DNA of 64,000 nt from Alteromonas sp. ALT199. Lineage in GTDB: Bacteria > Pseudomonadota > Gammaproteobacteria > Enterobacterales > Alteromonadaceae. Position 1 is the stretch's first letter. Each line of letters starts with the position of its first letter. The stretch is from NCBI RefSeq assembly GCF_018619335.1, contig NZ_JAHHDX010000084.1, positions 62,001 through 126,000 on the forward strand, read 5' to 3'. Made by a program: the position numbers and the translations under genes. Shown here piece after piece: positions 1 to 8,995 of the stretch. A model generated the notes under the pieces. It ran no database searches. It was not told the DNA's origin and worked only from the letters and a program-made list of their open reading frames with translations.

Positions 1-2
1 AT

Positions 3-200
3 AATCCTTCTAAGGGCCGTTTTGTTCATCCGTGGCTCAACCATGGTATTACGCTTAGACATGCAGCGAGATTGCAATCTTTTCCTGACGAGTTTAATTT
101 TTATGGAAGTTCAACCGAGAAAGCGCGGCAAATTGGTAATGCAGTGCCACCATTACTCGGCAAAGTATTGATAAGTGATATATGTAGTAGATTGAACTAA
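3..200 (+). CDS. DNA cytosine-C5 methyltransferase, C-terminal end (5' truncated by window)
   Basis: An open frame enters from the left edge and ends at the TAA at 198-200, giving 65 residues. It contains the motif IX/X signature of the Dcm family: a 'LRHAARLQSFPDEF' segment (motif IX side) followed by 'RQIGNAVPPLL' (motif X, part of the SAM pocket), then a short C-terminal helix. The family transfers a methyl group from SAM to C5 of cytosine in DNA. The catalytic PCQ and ENV motifs and the target recognition domain lie outside the window, so its specificity cannot be judged. The next gene follows 49 bases later on the same strand, which suggests a shared operon with the GHKL ATPase and the receiver protein. 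Confidence 0.9.
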   Translation, partial: NPSKGRFVHPWLNHGITLRHAARLQSFPDEFNFYGSSTEKARQIGNAVPPLLGKVLISDICSRLN

Positions 201-249
201 ATAAAGTGCATACAATGTTAAGCACTTATTTAATAAATAACTATCTGAC

Positions 250-3200
250 ATGACTGAAAAAATAACAAAGAGATCTGTTTCGTTTAAGGCTCAAGCGCGA
301 ACGATAGACCATCTTGGTAAGGGGCAAATCGCGGATGCTCCAACGGCTGTCAGTGAGCTTTGGAAAAATTCATACGACGCTTATGCGCGGAACGTAGCAT
401 TGCATTTATTCGATGGCGATAACAAATGCGGATCAATAATTGATAATGGCTGCGGCATGACATATGACCAGCTTATAAATAGTTGGCTTACAGTTGGTAC
501 TGCTTCAAAAACTAAGAAAAAGTTACTTCCAGAAGAAGATAGATTTGGTCTTGATGACAGGTATACACAGGGTGAAAAAGGCATTGGTAGATTATCTACA
601 GCTTTTCTCGCGCCAGTAACCCTGATCGTAACAAAAAAAATGAACACTAAATTTTCGGCTGTTCTGATTGATTGGCGTTTATTTGAAAATACTTATCTAG
701 GCCTGAATGATATTAAAGTGCCTATGGAAGAGTTTGATAGCTTGAAACAATTGCCAGAAATATGCTCTGGCTTACAAAAAGAAATGCTTTCGAATCTTGC
801 TTTAGAGCCTAAAACAGAGGACGAAAAGCTTTTGCGTCGAATGTGGGAGCTATTCACTGTAGATGAAAAAGAAGCGTTCGAACTTCGCCACAATCCAACC
901 AATAATGACACCTTCGTCTCGACAGAAGATAAGGTTGAGGAACTATGCAATAATTTTATTTTTAATCCTAACTTCACTGATAGCTGGCAACCATTATTAG
1001 AAAAAGTTGAAGTACTAGATGGTTCGCAACATGGTACGGCATTGTACCTGTTAGATCTTGGAAGAGATTTAGAACTGCTAACTAATCGTGGAGATATGAG
1101 TAGAGACTCATCTGAATATCAAGAGGTTAAAAAAGACCTAGTAGACACTCTTCGAGCATTCGTTGATCCATTTAGCCGCAACCATCAAACTAAGAATGAA
1201 TTTTTATATGAAATCAAAGGGTTTGATTCGGATGGCTATTTATTAGGTGAACAAAACGAGATCCTTAATTATCAAGAAGTCTTCGGTTATGAAGAGTTTA
1301 AAGAGCTTGAGCATAAGGTTGAAGGAATAGTTGATGAAAAAGGTTGGTTCCGTGGAAGCATTACAGCTTTTGGAAAAGATTATTCAGATGTCGTTATTCC
1401 GTGCCGTTCTCCTGGTATGGAAGCTTTTACAAAGTCTGGACCCTTTGCTCTTAAGATTGGTACGTTTGAGATAGAGTTGTCTAAATCAACACATGAACCA
1501 GAGCATCACGCATTATTAAAAGAGCAAGCAGAAAAGTATGCAGGCTTTATGATTTTTCGCGATGGTCTTCGAGTTTTACCTTATGGACGGGCTAATAACG
1601 ACTTTTTCGAAATTGAAGAGCGACGAGGTAAAAACGCAGGTCGGTACCATTGGGCTACGCGTAGAATGTTTGGTCAAATCAAATTAGACCAAAAGGAAAA
1701 CAAGAGACTAGTAGATAAAGCTGGCCGAGAAGGGTTTGTTAAAAATCAAGCAGCAAGAGAGCTCAAAGCCTTAATGACTAATCTCTTGGTCCAATTAGCT
1801 GACAGTTATTTTGGTACTAAATCTGATGAACGAAAATCACTTTTAGAGCAATTATCTAAGGATAAAAAAAGGCAAAATAGAGCTCGTAGTTCGTCAGCTA
1901 GAATCAATAAACAAGTATTTGTTCAAGCATTGGAAACCAATCTTCCGAAACTTAATATCCAAGTTGAAAATGCTCGTAACGTTCATAAAGAGCTTGAAAA
2001 AGGCATAGAAGTTTCTCTGCATCATTTAGATGAACTAGCGGCCCAGATTGACAAACTAGAATCTCTTCGCCCCGAGCTGAAGACACCAAACAAACCTGCA
2101 AAATTAAGTGATTCACAAGAAGTACAGTATCGTAGCTACCGTGACCTTTTTGGGGAACTTAGCGAATTGCTGCAAACATGCCGTGAACGTTTGAACAAAA
2201 TTGAATCGCTTAGCCAGCAACGTAGCCCAATGGAGAGTGCACAAAATAAATATGACTCAAGTGACGCTGCTATTTCTAAGCAAATCAATCGTTATGCCAA
2301 AGCGATAGAAATGACGCTAGAGCGGCTTCAAGTCACTTGGAGACACGAAGTTCGAACAGATCGGGATACATATAAAAATCAGGCTATAAACATTTTAGAT
2401 GCTGTTACTAACTCCAGCGATACTGAATTTGTTCTCAATGAGCTTGACAAAGTGTATAGAGAGTTAGCCGATGATATTGCGACAAAATATGAAAACTTTC
2501 TATTTGCTATAGACAAGTTGGAACGGGGTATAGATATTGAATCCGCATTCAATCTTGCTGAAGAGGAAAGAGAAAATGCTGAACAAGAAATCAACCAAAT
2601 ACGTAATCTGGCTCAACTAGGTATTAGTTTTGAAATTCTTGCACATGAGCTGAGTGCACAAGACAAGGCGGTTACTCGTTCTCTTAGCTCTATGAGTTCA
2701 GGAGCAAAAGAAGAAATTGGCTTTAAAAATGCTATGCGGGCACACAAGCAATTTACAGATTACTTGCGCTTTTTATCACCTCTTAAGCTATCAGGTTATC
2801 AAGTAAGAGATGATATATATGGTCGAGATATAGTTAAAAATATAACAAACTTTTTTACAGATCAGTTTGAAAAGCAAAATGTACATCTGAATATTAGTGA
2901 TTCATTTCAAAGAATGAAAATAGTCGACGTGCAATCTCGCATTATCCCAGTATTTATTAACTTAGTTAACAACGCTCTGTACTGGGTAGGAATGGCAGAA
3001 GGCGAACGCATAATTAAAATTGATATCATCAACGATTTGGTCGTTATAGCGAATAACGGGCCTGCAATAGATCCTGAGGATGTGAAAAATCTCTTCCAAC
3101 TCTTTTATAGCCGGCGCCCGACTGGGAACGGTGTAGGTCTATACCTTTCACGACAGAATTTAGCAGTTGCTCGTCATAGCATATGGTATGCAGAAAACCC

Positions 3201-3267
3201 AGAAGAAAAACTTATTAAGGATGGAGCGAATTTTGTTATTCAGTTTCGCGGAATGGAAGTAAGATAA
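250..3267 (+). CDS. Double GHKL ATPase: N-terminal MutL/Hsp90-like plus C-terminal histidine-kinase-like domain
   Basis: This 1005-residue protein has two Bergerat-fold ATP sites. The N-terminal one shows an N-box with E36 and N40, a G1 motif DNGCGM (65-70) and a G2 motif GEKGIG (108-113), as in Hsp90/MutL/MORC proteins. A long charged helical, probably coiled-coil stretch follows (about 520-800). An H-box-like 'AHEL' places a possible phospho-acceptor at H799. The C-terminal HATPase has an N-box 'LVNNAL', a degenerate G1 'NNGPAI' and a G2 'GNGVGLYLSRQ'. No membrane segment or signal peptide is visible, so it should be cytosolic. It sits just downstream of a DNA methyltransferase and its stop codon directly abuts the receiver gene, which fits a sensor-kinase/receiver pair in a phage-defence or restriction-linked locus. 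That role is inference. Base composition is clearly AT-richer than the neighbouring housekeeping genes. Confidence 0.85.
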   Translation: MTEKITKRSVSFKAQARTIDHLGKGQIADAPTAVSELWKNSYDAYARNVALHLFDGDNKCGSIIDNGCGMTYDQLINSWLTVGTASKTKKKLLPEEDRFGLDDRYTQGEKGIGRLSTAFLAPVTLIVTKKMNTKFSAVLIDWRLFENTYLGLNDIKVPMEEFDSLKQLPEICSGLQKEMLSNLALEPKTEDEKLLRRMWELFTVDEKEAFELRHNPTNNDTFVSTEDKVEELCNNFIFNPNFTDSWQPLLEKVEVLDGSQHGTALYLLDLGRDLELLTNRGDMSRDSSEYQEVKKDLVDTLRAFVDPFSRNHQTKNEFLYEIKGFDSDGYLLGEQNEILNYQEVFGYEEFKELEHKVEGIVDEKGWFRGSITAFGKDYSDVVIPCRSPGMEAFTKSGPFALKIGTFEIELSKSTHEPEHHALLKEQAEKYAGFMIFRDGLRVLPYGRANNDFFEIEERRGKNAGRYHWATRRMFGQIKLDQKENKRLVDKAGREGFVKNQAARELKALMTNLLVQLADSYFGTKSDERKSLLEQLSKDKKRQNRARSSSARINKQVFVQALETNLPKLNIQVENARNVHKELEKGIEVSLHHLDELAAQIDKLESLRPELKTPNKPAKLSDSQEVQYRSYRDLFGELSELLQTCRERLNKIESLSQQRSPMESAQNKYDSSDAAISKQINRYAKAIEMTLERLQVTWRHEVRTDRDTYKNQAINILDAVTNSSDTEFVLNELDKVYRELADDIATKYENFLFAIDKLERGIDIESAFNLAEEERENAEQEINQIRNLAQLGISFEILAHELSAQDKAVTRSLSSMSSGAKEEIGFKNAMRAHKQFTDYLRFLSPLKLSGYQVRDDIYGRDIVKNITNFFTDQFEKQNVHLNISDSFQRMKIVDVQSRIIPVFINLVNNALYWVGMAEGERIIKIDIINDLVVIANNGPAIDPEDVKNLFQLFYSRRPTGNGVGLYLSRQNLAVARHSIWYAENPEEKLIKDGANFVIQFRGMEVR

Positions 3268-5171
3268 ATGCCAGAGTTATATAGAAATAAAATTGTAGAA
3301 GCATTTCGTGACAATGCTATTCGATCGGTTTTACTTATTGATGATGAGTATTTGCCATTTGAAAACTTAGTTGCTTCGAGCAGTTCATTTCGCAATGAAT
3401 TAGAGGCTATTTCAGCTGATGTTAATCCCACTACACCAGATAAAGAAACAGTTTATCAAGCCAGACTAAGTAAGTTACAAACTTTGCTAACACAAGCAAG
3501 TAGCAATCTAATGAGATCGATGTCGCTAAAGAATTCGTTAGTTTCTTTCATGAAAAACGACTTATCTGTGATGTAGAAGATAGAACAGATAGTTTAGATA
3601 AAGATAAGGTTCGGAAGAGTGACCTAATTGTTTTAGATTATTATTTAAAAACAGATGTGCAGAATAATCCTGCAGAGTACTCTTTAAGACTCATCGATGA
3701 ACTAAGTGAAAGTAAACACATGAATATCGTTGTTGTTTACACTAAAGAGAACCTTGATGACGTATGGTTTGAAGTTGCGGCTACGTTGCGTGGCAACCAT
3801 GACAATAATGCGGAAGCTTTTTATTCTGAGCCTTCACTAAACAGAGAATGGCAAACTAACCATGCTGAATGGAAAGAAGAATGGCAGTTAATAGTCTCAA
3901 AAGATATACATGAGCAGTTCCTAAAATCAGAGCATGTTATTGAGCAACTGACTGAAGATTTAAGAAATGCATGCAATGATCAAAATTATGAACTACCGAA
4001 TGTAGAACATGTAGAATGGCTCTTAGAGCAAGACATTCGCCCATATAATAAAAATAATTGCCCTATTTCTTCGTTTGAAATTCATGGTAAACGACAAAAG
4101 TGGCTGCAAGCTGGTGATGTATTTGTTGTCTTTTGTAGCAAAGACACTGGCGAAGGTGAGCAAAAACGAGATACAACCCCGGAAGAAGTATGGGAACTAA
4201 TTCAGGAAACCTTGATTGATTGGTATCCTAGCTTTTATCGTGTTGTTACATCGGAATTACAAAATCAAGTCGAAGATGCCAACCTCTCAATGGAAAAAGT
4301 ATTGGCAGCTGGAGATACCGAACAGATAGCAGCGTTGTGGGGGGTTTTAAGAGTAGAAGACTCTCAAAGAGAACAAGCAAGTAAGGAGTTATTAAACAAC
4401 TTGCTCAATGATGTTGTTGATAAGATCCAAAATAGCTCAGAGCTGCTCAGATTTATAAAAGAAACAGCTAATTGCGTTGATGAGAACTTACCACAATATA
4501 CAAGCCCAGATACTAATCAAGGCAAGTATGGTCAATATTTAAAAGACATTGTTAAATCAGCAGGAAAGAACCTTAAAGTTCCAATTGAAAATGTAACGGA
4601 TGAATTTCGAGGTGATGTTTTGCATGCGTTTAATGAGCAGCTGAGTATAGAAAAAGAACTTCCAGATCATATTTCTACTGGTGCGGTGCTTAAAGATATT
4701 GATGACAATGTATATTACCTTTGTATTGCGCCAAGTTGTAATACGGTCCCAAAACAAATGACTGGTGAGATAACAAAGAGGATGAAGCCGCACAGACCTA
4801 TGCGTTTCATTAGATTGGCTGATGTTACAAACAAAAAACTCGACCACCTAAGAAAAGCACATAGGTCACATGTAATATTTCTAAGTGATGAAGGTACCAG
4901 GCTTGCTCTTAATGTATATGAAAGTGATGACTCACCAACCATTGAGCAAGGTGTTGTTGTCAGTCATGACGATGAATATATAGCTCTAGGTAAATCGAAA
5001 GATGTACAGTTCTTGGTTACTAATCCTGAGACTCTTGCCTTAGAAGTGGCAACTCGAAAGTTTAAACTCGTAGCTAAGCTTCGCCCTGCGTTTGCATCTC
5101 GATACCAAAATTATCAAATACAATATGAAGCCCGTATAGGGGTGGATTTAGTAAGTGCTAATATGAAATGA
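3268..5171 (+). pseudogene. Receiver-domain (response-regulator-like) protein, frameshifted
   Basis: Two reading frames together make one protein. The first (3268-3576, 102 residues, ATG directly after the upstream stop) carries the acidic pair of a CheY-like receiver (D25-D26 in 'VLLIDDEY'). The second frame is open from 3504 to 5171 and carries the expected phospho-acceptor Asp ('LIVLDYY', codon 3636-3638) and the beta-4 strand 'NIVVVYTKE'. The receiver fold is therefore cut between beta-1 and beta-3 by a -1 shift between 3504 and 3576, just after an in-frame TAG at 3501. The second frame has no ATG before the phospho-Asp; its first usable start is a GTG at 3657, beyond it. After the receiver come about 400 residues I do not recognise, without a DNA-binding HTH I can see. 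It is either a decayed gene, a sequencing indel or a recoded gene. Pairing with the upstream HK-like ATPase is inferred from adjacency. Confidence 0.7.
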
Positions 5172-5217
5172 AATAAATAATTCATCGCCACTGACTGCTT
5201 AGGCGCCTCTGTGTTAG

Positions 5218-5427
5218 ATAAACAAGCGACTAAAAAGTGTTCATGAACAATTCAAAGTCGAAGTAATAAAAAAGTTACCGACACTGACCTTCTTTATTAC
5301 TTTCGCTAAATGTTTAGGGGCATCTAGTCATAACCTTTATGCTTGGATTAAACGCTACGGTTTTGGCTCAGAATCGCATCCTCATAAATCAGTGAAGTCT
5401 GCCAAAATAAGTTATTGTAGAAAGTGA
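5218..5427 (+). pseudogene. IS3-family transposase OrfA fragment (fossil)
   Basis: A 69-codon frame without an ATG start is open from 5218 to the TGA at 5425. Its translation has the features of the N-terminal HTH of IS3-type OrfA: 'EQFKVEVIKK' followed by 'LGASSHNLYAWIKRYG'. Between them the usual 'VADVAKR' helix is changed to 'FFITFAKC', and after the HTH the sequence leaves the family, so it lacks the leucine-zipper part and the OrfB integrase. I see no flanking inverted repeats. It marks the right edge of the AT-rich accessory island and points to past mobile-element activity. Confidence 0.65.
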
Positions 5428-5562
5428 CATGTTTGCGCATGTCATTTGCTTAAGGCACGCCTTTAAAGTTAGGAAAATAGTTTAGTAGCTATTCAAGGAA
5501 ACGGGTTTTGCCTATTACATTGTCACTAATTATTCTTACAACCCCCTTTGGCTTAGGTGCGT

Positions 5563-6744
5563 TTAAACCACCTGCCCTGCTGCCCAACCGCTGCTCCACG
5601 CCCACTGGAAGTTAAAGCCGCCTAGCCAGCCGGTAACGTCAACCACTTCGCCAATAAAGTATAGACCTTCAACATTTTTCGCCATCATGGTTTTTGATGA
5701 AAGTTCGTTGGTGTCTACGCCACCAATGGTGACTTCTGCTGTGCGGTACCCCTCTGTGCCATTTGGCTTTATTTGCCAATTTTCTAACGTGTCAGCAATG
5801 GCGTCGCACTCGCTGTGGGTAAGCTGTTTCACCGGCACGTTGCGCCAGTTATGATATTCAATAAAGCTTTGCACCATGCGTTTGGGGAATACTTTATTTA
5901 AGCAGGTAGCAAGCAGTGCATCTGGCGTTTCGGTGCGTGCGGTTTGTATAAGTGCAGTGGCATCGTCATTGGGCAGCGTGTTAATGCTTAAGCTGTCACC
6001 CGCCTCCCAATAACTTGAAATTTGCAGCATAGCAGGGCCGCTTAAACCACGGTGGGTAAAGAGCATCGCTTCTTTAAACGTAGTGTCGTTACAGCTGGCG
6101 TATACATCAACGGCTATACCGCTAAGTTCCGCCAGTGTTTCTTTGTCTTTATCGTGCAAGGTAAAGGGCACCAGCGCTGCACGTGTGGGTAATAAGTTTA
6201 GGCCGAATTGCTCGGCAATTTTATAACCGAATGGCGTGGCTCCTAGCTTTGGCATACTCAAGCCACCGGTCGCGATAACTAAAGACTCACAGCTATATTC
6301 GCCACTCGAGGTGTTTAGTAAGTACCCACCATCAACTTTTTCTACGCTTGATATTTCACAGCGGGCAGTAATGGTAACGCCTGCTTTATTACATTCGTTA
6401 AGCAATAAATTGACGATATCTTTGGCGCTGTCATCACAAAACAATTGGCCCAAGGTTTTTTCGTGATAAGCAATACCATGTTCGGCAACTAACCCAATAA
6501 AGTCCCATTGGGTGTAGCGGCTTAATGCTGATTTACAAAAATGAGGATTTTGCGAAAGGAAATTTTCTGGTCCCGCGTACATATTGGTGAAATTGCAGCG
6601 CCCACCGCCTGACATAAGAATTTTGCGACCTACTTTTTTGGCATGATCGAGTACTTCTACGCTGCGCCCTCTCGCTCCCGCCTGTGCCGCACAAAAAAGC
6701 CCTGCAGCACCTGCACCAATAACTATAACGTCGCGCTTAATCAC
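5563..6744 (-). CDS. HI0933/YhiN-family FAD-dependent oxidoreductase
   Basis: A 393-residue flavoprotein. The N-terminus has a dinucleotide-binding Rossmann motif 'VIGAGAAGLFCA' (about 7-18), followed by 'GRKILMSGGGRCNFTN', the signature of the HI0933-like (YhiN/BaiN) family. The second FAD contact 'IATGGLSMPKLGATPFGY' lies near the middle and the family ending 'GLYFIGEVVDVTGWLGGFNFQWAWSSG' closes the FAD site. Length is normal for the family. The physiological substrate is not known for most members; some reduce steroid or quinone-like compounds. It is a single gene, convergent with the accessory island and divergent from the MscS gene. It should be cytosolic. Confidence 0.88.
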   Translation of the reverse strand: MIKRDVIVIGAGAAGLFCAAQAGARGRSVEVLDHAKKVGRKILMSGGGRCNFTNMYAGPENFLSQNPHFCKSALSRYTQWDFIGLVAEHGIAYHEKTLGQLFCDDSAKDIVNLLLNECNKAGVTITARCEISSVEKVDGGYLLNTSSGEYSCESLVIATGGLSMPKLGATPFGYKIAEQFGLNLLPTRAALVPFTLHDKDKETLAELSGIAVDVYASCNDTTFKEAMLFTHRGLSGPAMLQISSYWEAGDSLSINTLPNDDATALIQTARTETPDALLATCLNKVFPKRMVQSFIEYHNWRNVPVKQLTHSECDAIADTLENWQIKPNGTEGYRTAEVTIGGVDTNELSSKTMMAKNVEGLYFIGEVVDVTGWLGGFNFQWAWSSGWAAGQVV

Positions 6745-7033
6745 TCTGTATTTACCTTACATCAAGCCAAAAAAACTTACGCTCATTGTAGCGCAAATTA
6801 AGAATTCGGGATTATACGTAATAAGCCATACTGCACAATGCAAAGCCGAGTCTTACGGAAGATTTAATCTAGTTCTTTAGTAGAAAATTATGGTTTTTAA
6901 TACTTTTTAACAATACTAAAAGATTTGTAATTCGCCTATAAATACGTTCCAGAATTGAGGTGCAACTCAATTTAGACGAACAAACAAACCAAACAAGCAG
7001 TAACTACTTCACAAATTACAGAGGATTGTATCC

Positions 7034-7864
7034 ATGGAAGAGTTCTTAGCATCACTCGATATTAACGAGTACTTGCCTGCGGCATTAGCCTGGGCTACCA
7101 ACATCCTTCTAGCCCTAGCCATTTTAGTTATTGGCCTTTGGATTGCTAGCAAGGTTTACAAGGGCATTGTTTCAATTGCCAATCGCCACCCTCAGCTTGA
7201 TGACACGCTGTTTAAATTTTTTGGTAGCGTAGCTCGCTATACTATTCTTGCGTTCGTGGGCATAGCGGTACTTAATCGCTTTGGTGTTCAAACTGCGTCT
7301 ATCATCGCGCTGTTAGGTGCAGCTGGCTTGGCGATAGGCTTAGCGCTGCAAGGCACATTATCTAATTTAGCAGCGGGTGTAATGCTTCTTATCTTCCGCC
7401 CCTATAAAGTGAACGACTTTGTCGATGCAGCGGGTAAATTTGGTAAAGTAACCGAAATTGACTTATTCACTACTATTTTGCAAACCTTCGATAATAAGCA
7501 AATCATTATCCCGAACAGCCAAATTTGGGGCGAGCAAATTGTTAATCATTCTCACCATGAAATTCGTGGCGTAGACATGACGTTTAGCATTGCCTACAAC
7601 GAAAATATTGATGCAGCTCGTGCAGTCATCGACAAAGTATTGGCGGACCACGCAAACGTACTTAAAGACCCTGCGCCATTTGTTGAAGTATCTACGCTTA
7701 ACGATAGCTCAGTAGACTTTATTGTTCGTCCATTCTGTCATGGGGAGCATTACTTCGACATTCTATTCTCAGTGCCTGAACAAGTTAAGAAAGCGCTAGA
7801 TGAAGCTAACATTGAAATTCCGTTCCCGCACCGTAAAGTGATTGTGGTAAACGAAAACGCATAG
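7034..7864 (+). CDS. mscS: Small-conductance mechanosensitive channel, MscS family
   Basis: At 276 residues this has the size and layout of E. coli MscS. Three hydrophobic segments fall at about 15-40, 60-80 and 90-125. The last is the pore helix TM3, rich in Gly/Ala ('LLGAAGLAIGLALQGTLSNLAAG'-like), followed by 'RPYKVNDFV', the start of the cytoplasmic beta domain, and an alpha/beta cage domain to the end. The channel sits in the inner membrane as a heptamer and releases small solutes on hypo-osmotic shock. An 'agaggat' ribosome site lies about 8 bases before the ATG. It is monocistronic: a long 5' region precedes it and a strong intrinsic terminator follows. Confidence 0.93.
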   Translation: MEEFLASLDINEYLPAALAWATNILLALAILVIGLWIASKVYKGIVSIANRHPQLDDTLFKFFGSVARYTILAFVGIAVLNRFGVQTASIIALLGAAGLAIGLALQGTLSNLAAGVMLLIFRPYKVNDFVDAAGKFGKVTEIDLFTTILQTFDNKQIIIPNSQIWGEQIVNHSHHEIRGVDMTFSIAYNENIDAARAVIDKVLADHANVLKDPAPFVEVSTLNDSSVDFIVRPFCHGEHYFDILFSVPEQVKKALDEANIEIPFPHRKVIVVNENA

Positions 7865-7896
7865 CGCGTATGTAAAAAATAACGTGCTAGTAATTA

Positions 7897-7924
7897 AAAG
7901 GGCAGCCCATAGGCTGCCCTTTTT
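7897..7924 (+). terminator. Intrinsic terminator after mscS (bidirectional)
   Basis: A perfect 8-bp GC-rich stem (GGGCAGCC / GGCTGCCC) closes a CATA loop. It is flanked by an A-run on the left and a T-run on the right, so it can terminate both mscS and the minus-strand iron ABC operon that ends at 7964. Confidence 0.93.
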
Positions 7925-7963
7925 GCATTCTGTTTTTTTAGTTAGTTTTAAGCGACTTACTAT

Positions 7964-8995
7964 TTAGTTTTTTGGAAATACGGCTAAAGGATGAGTAGTA
8001 ATTAACTGAACGAAAGCACGAGAATTTGGCTTAACCGCATTCTCATGACTTACACGTACTTTAAGTTCATCACCGCTATCTAGTACAACAGCGTAAAGTC
8101 GACTTTCGCCCTCATAACGCACCCACTTCACCGTACAGTTAGTTTCGCTATGGGCTGCATCTAAACTTAAATCATCAGGGCGTACCAGCAAATCTACATT
8201 GCCGTTAGCGCCTTGAAGCGGCGTACCTGGCACCTTGCCGATCTCTGTAACAACCGTTTTGTCTGTATTTACTTCACTAGCATCAAATGTTGCACTTAAA
8301 AAGCTTGCCTCACCCATAAAACGCGCCACAAAGCGGCTAGCTGGTGAAGAGTAGCAGGCTTCAGGGGTGTCTAATTGCTCCAGTACACCTTTATTCAGTA
8401 TCCCTACTCTATCGCCAACACTTAATGCTTCTTCCTGATCGTGCGTTACCCAAATTGCGGGTACGCCTGCCTTTTTAAGCGCATCGCGAATTTCCCAACG
8501 CAAGCTGTCTTTTAACGCTGCATCTAAGTTTGAAAGGGGCTCGTCTAGCAGTACAAAAGAAGGTTCGTGCGCTAGGGTACGGGCTAGCGCAACACGCTGC
8601 TTTTGACCACCTGAAAGACGTGCAGGTTTAGCATCGCGGAAATTATCTAGACCTAACAGTTTAAGCCAGTGATCCGCAAGCTTAGTGTCTTTTAAACGAA
8701 AGCATACGTTTTGCTGAACGGTAAGATGGGGAAATAACGCAAAGTCTTGGAACACCATACCAACGTTACGCTTTTCAGGCGGTACGTGTTTATTTGCTGT
8801 ACTTTCCCAATTACCTAGGCTCATAGCGCCTTCTGAAGTAGGGATAAGCCCTGCCAATGCTTGCAAAATAGTAGTTTTACCGCAGCCAGTTGGCCCCACC
8901 AACATCAGGATTTCGTCTTGCCCAAGCTCAAGATTTAACTTGTCGACAACGCGGGTAGACCCATAATTCACTGACAAATTACTTACACTAAGCAT
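7964..8995 (-). CDS. fbpC: Fe3+ ABC transporter ATP-binding subunit (FbpC type)
   Basis: A 343-residue ABC ATPase with Walker A 'GPTGCGKTT', Q-loop 'VFQDFALFPH', signature 'LSGGQKQR', Walker B 'VLLDEPLSNLD' and H-loop 'WVTHD', plus a C-terminal TOBE-like regulatory domain. It energises periplasmic ferric-ion import with the FbpB permease and FbpA binding protein. I use the ATG at 8995, which overlaps the permease stop as TAATG. A longer frame upstream to 9139 lies inside the permease gene and gives a Trp/Arg-rich peptide unlike the family. It is the last gene of the Fur-box-headed operon and is followed by the shared terminator at 7897-7924. Confidence 0.9.
   Translation of the reverse strand: MLSVSNLSVNYGSTRVVDKLNLELGQDEILMLVGPTGCGKTTILQALAGLIPTSEGAMSLGNWESTANKHVPPEKRNVGMVFQDFALFPHLTVQQNVCFRLKDTKLADHWLKLLGLDNFRDAKPARLSGGQKQRVALARTLAHEPSFVLLDEPLSNLDAALKDSLRWEIRDALKKAGVPAIWVTHDQEEALSVGDRVGILNKGVLEQLDTPEACYSSPASRFVARFMGEASFLSATFDASEVNTDKTVVTEIGKVPGTPLQGANGNVDLLVRPDDLSLDAAHSETNCTVKWVRYEGESRLYAVVLDSGDELKVRVSHENAVKPNSRAFVQLITTHPLAVFPKN

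Noticed and set aside
3501-3580. Programmed -1 frameshift in the receiver gene
   Set aside because: The direction is right, but there is no X-XXY-YYZ heptamer and no clear stimulatory stem in the short overlap, so decay or an indel is more likely.
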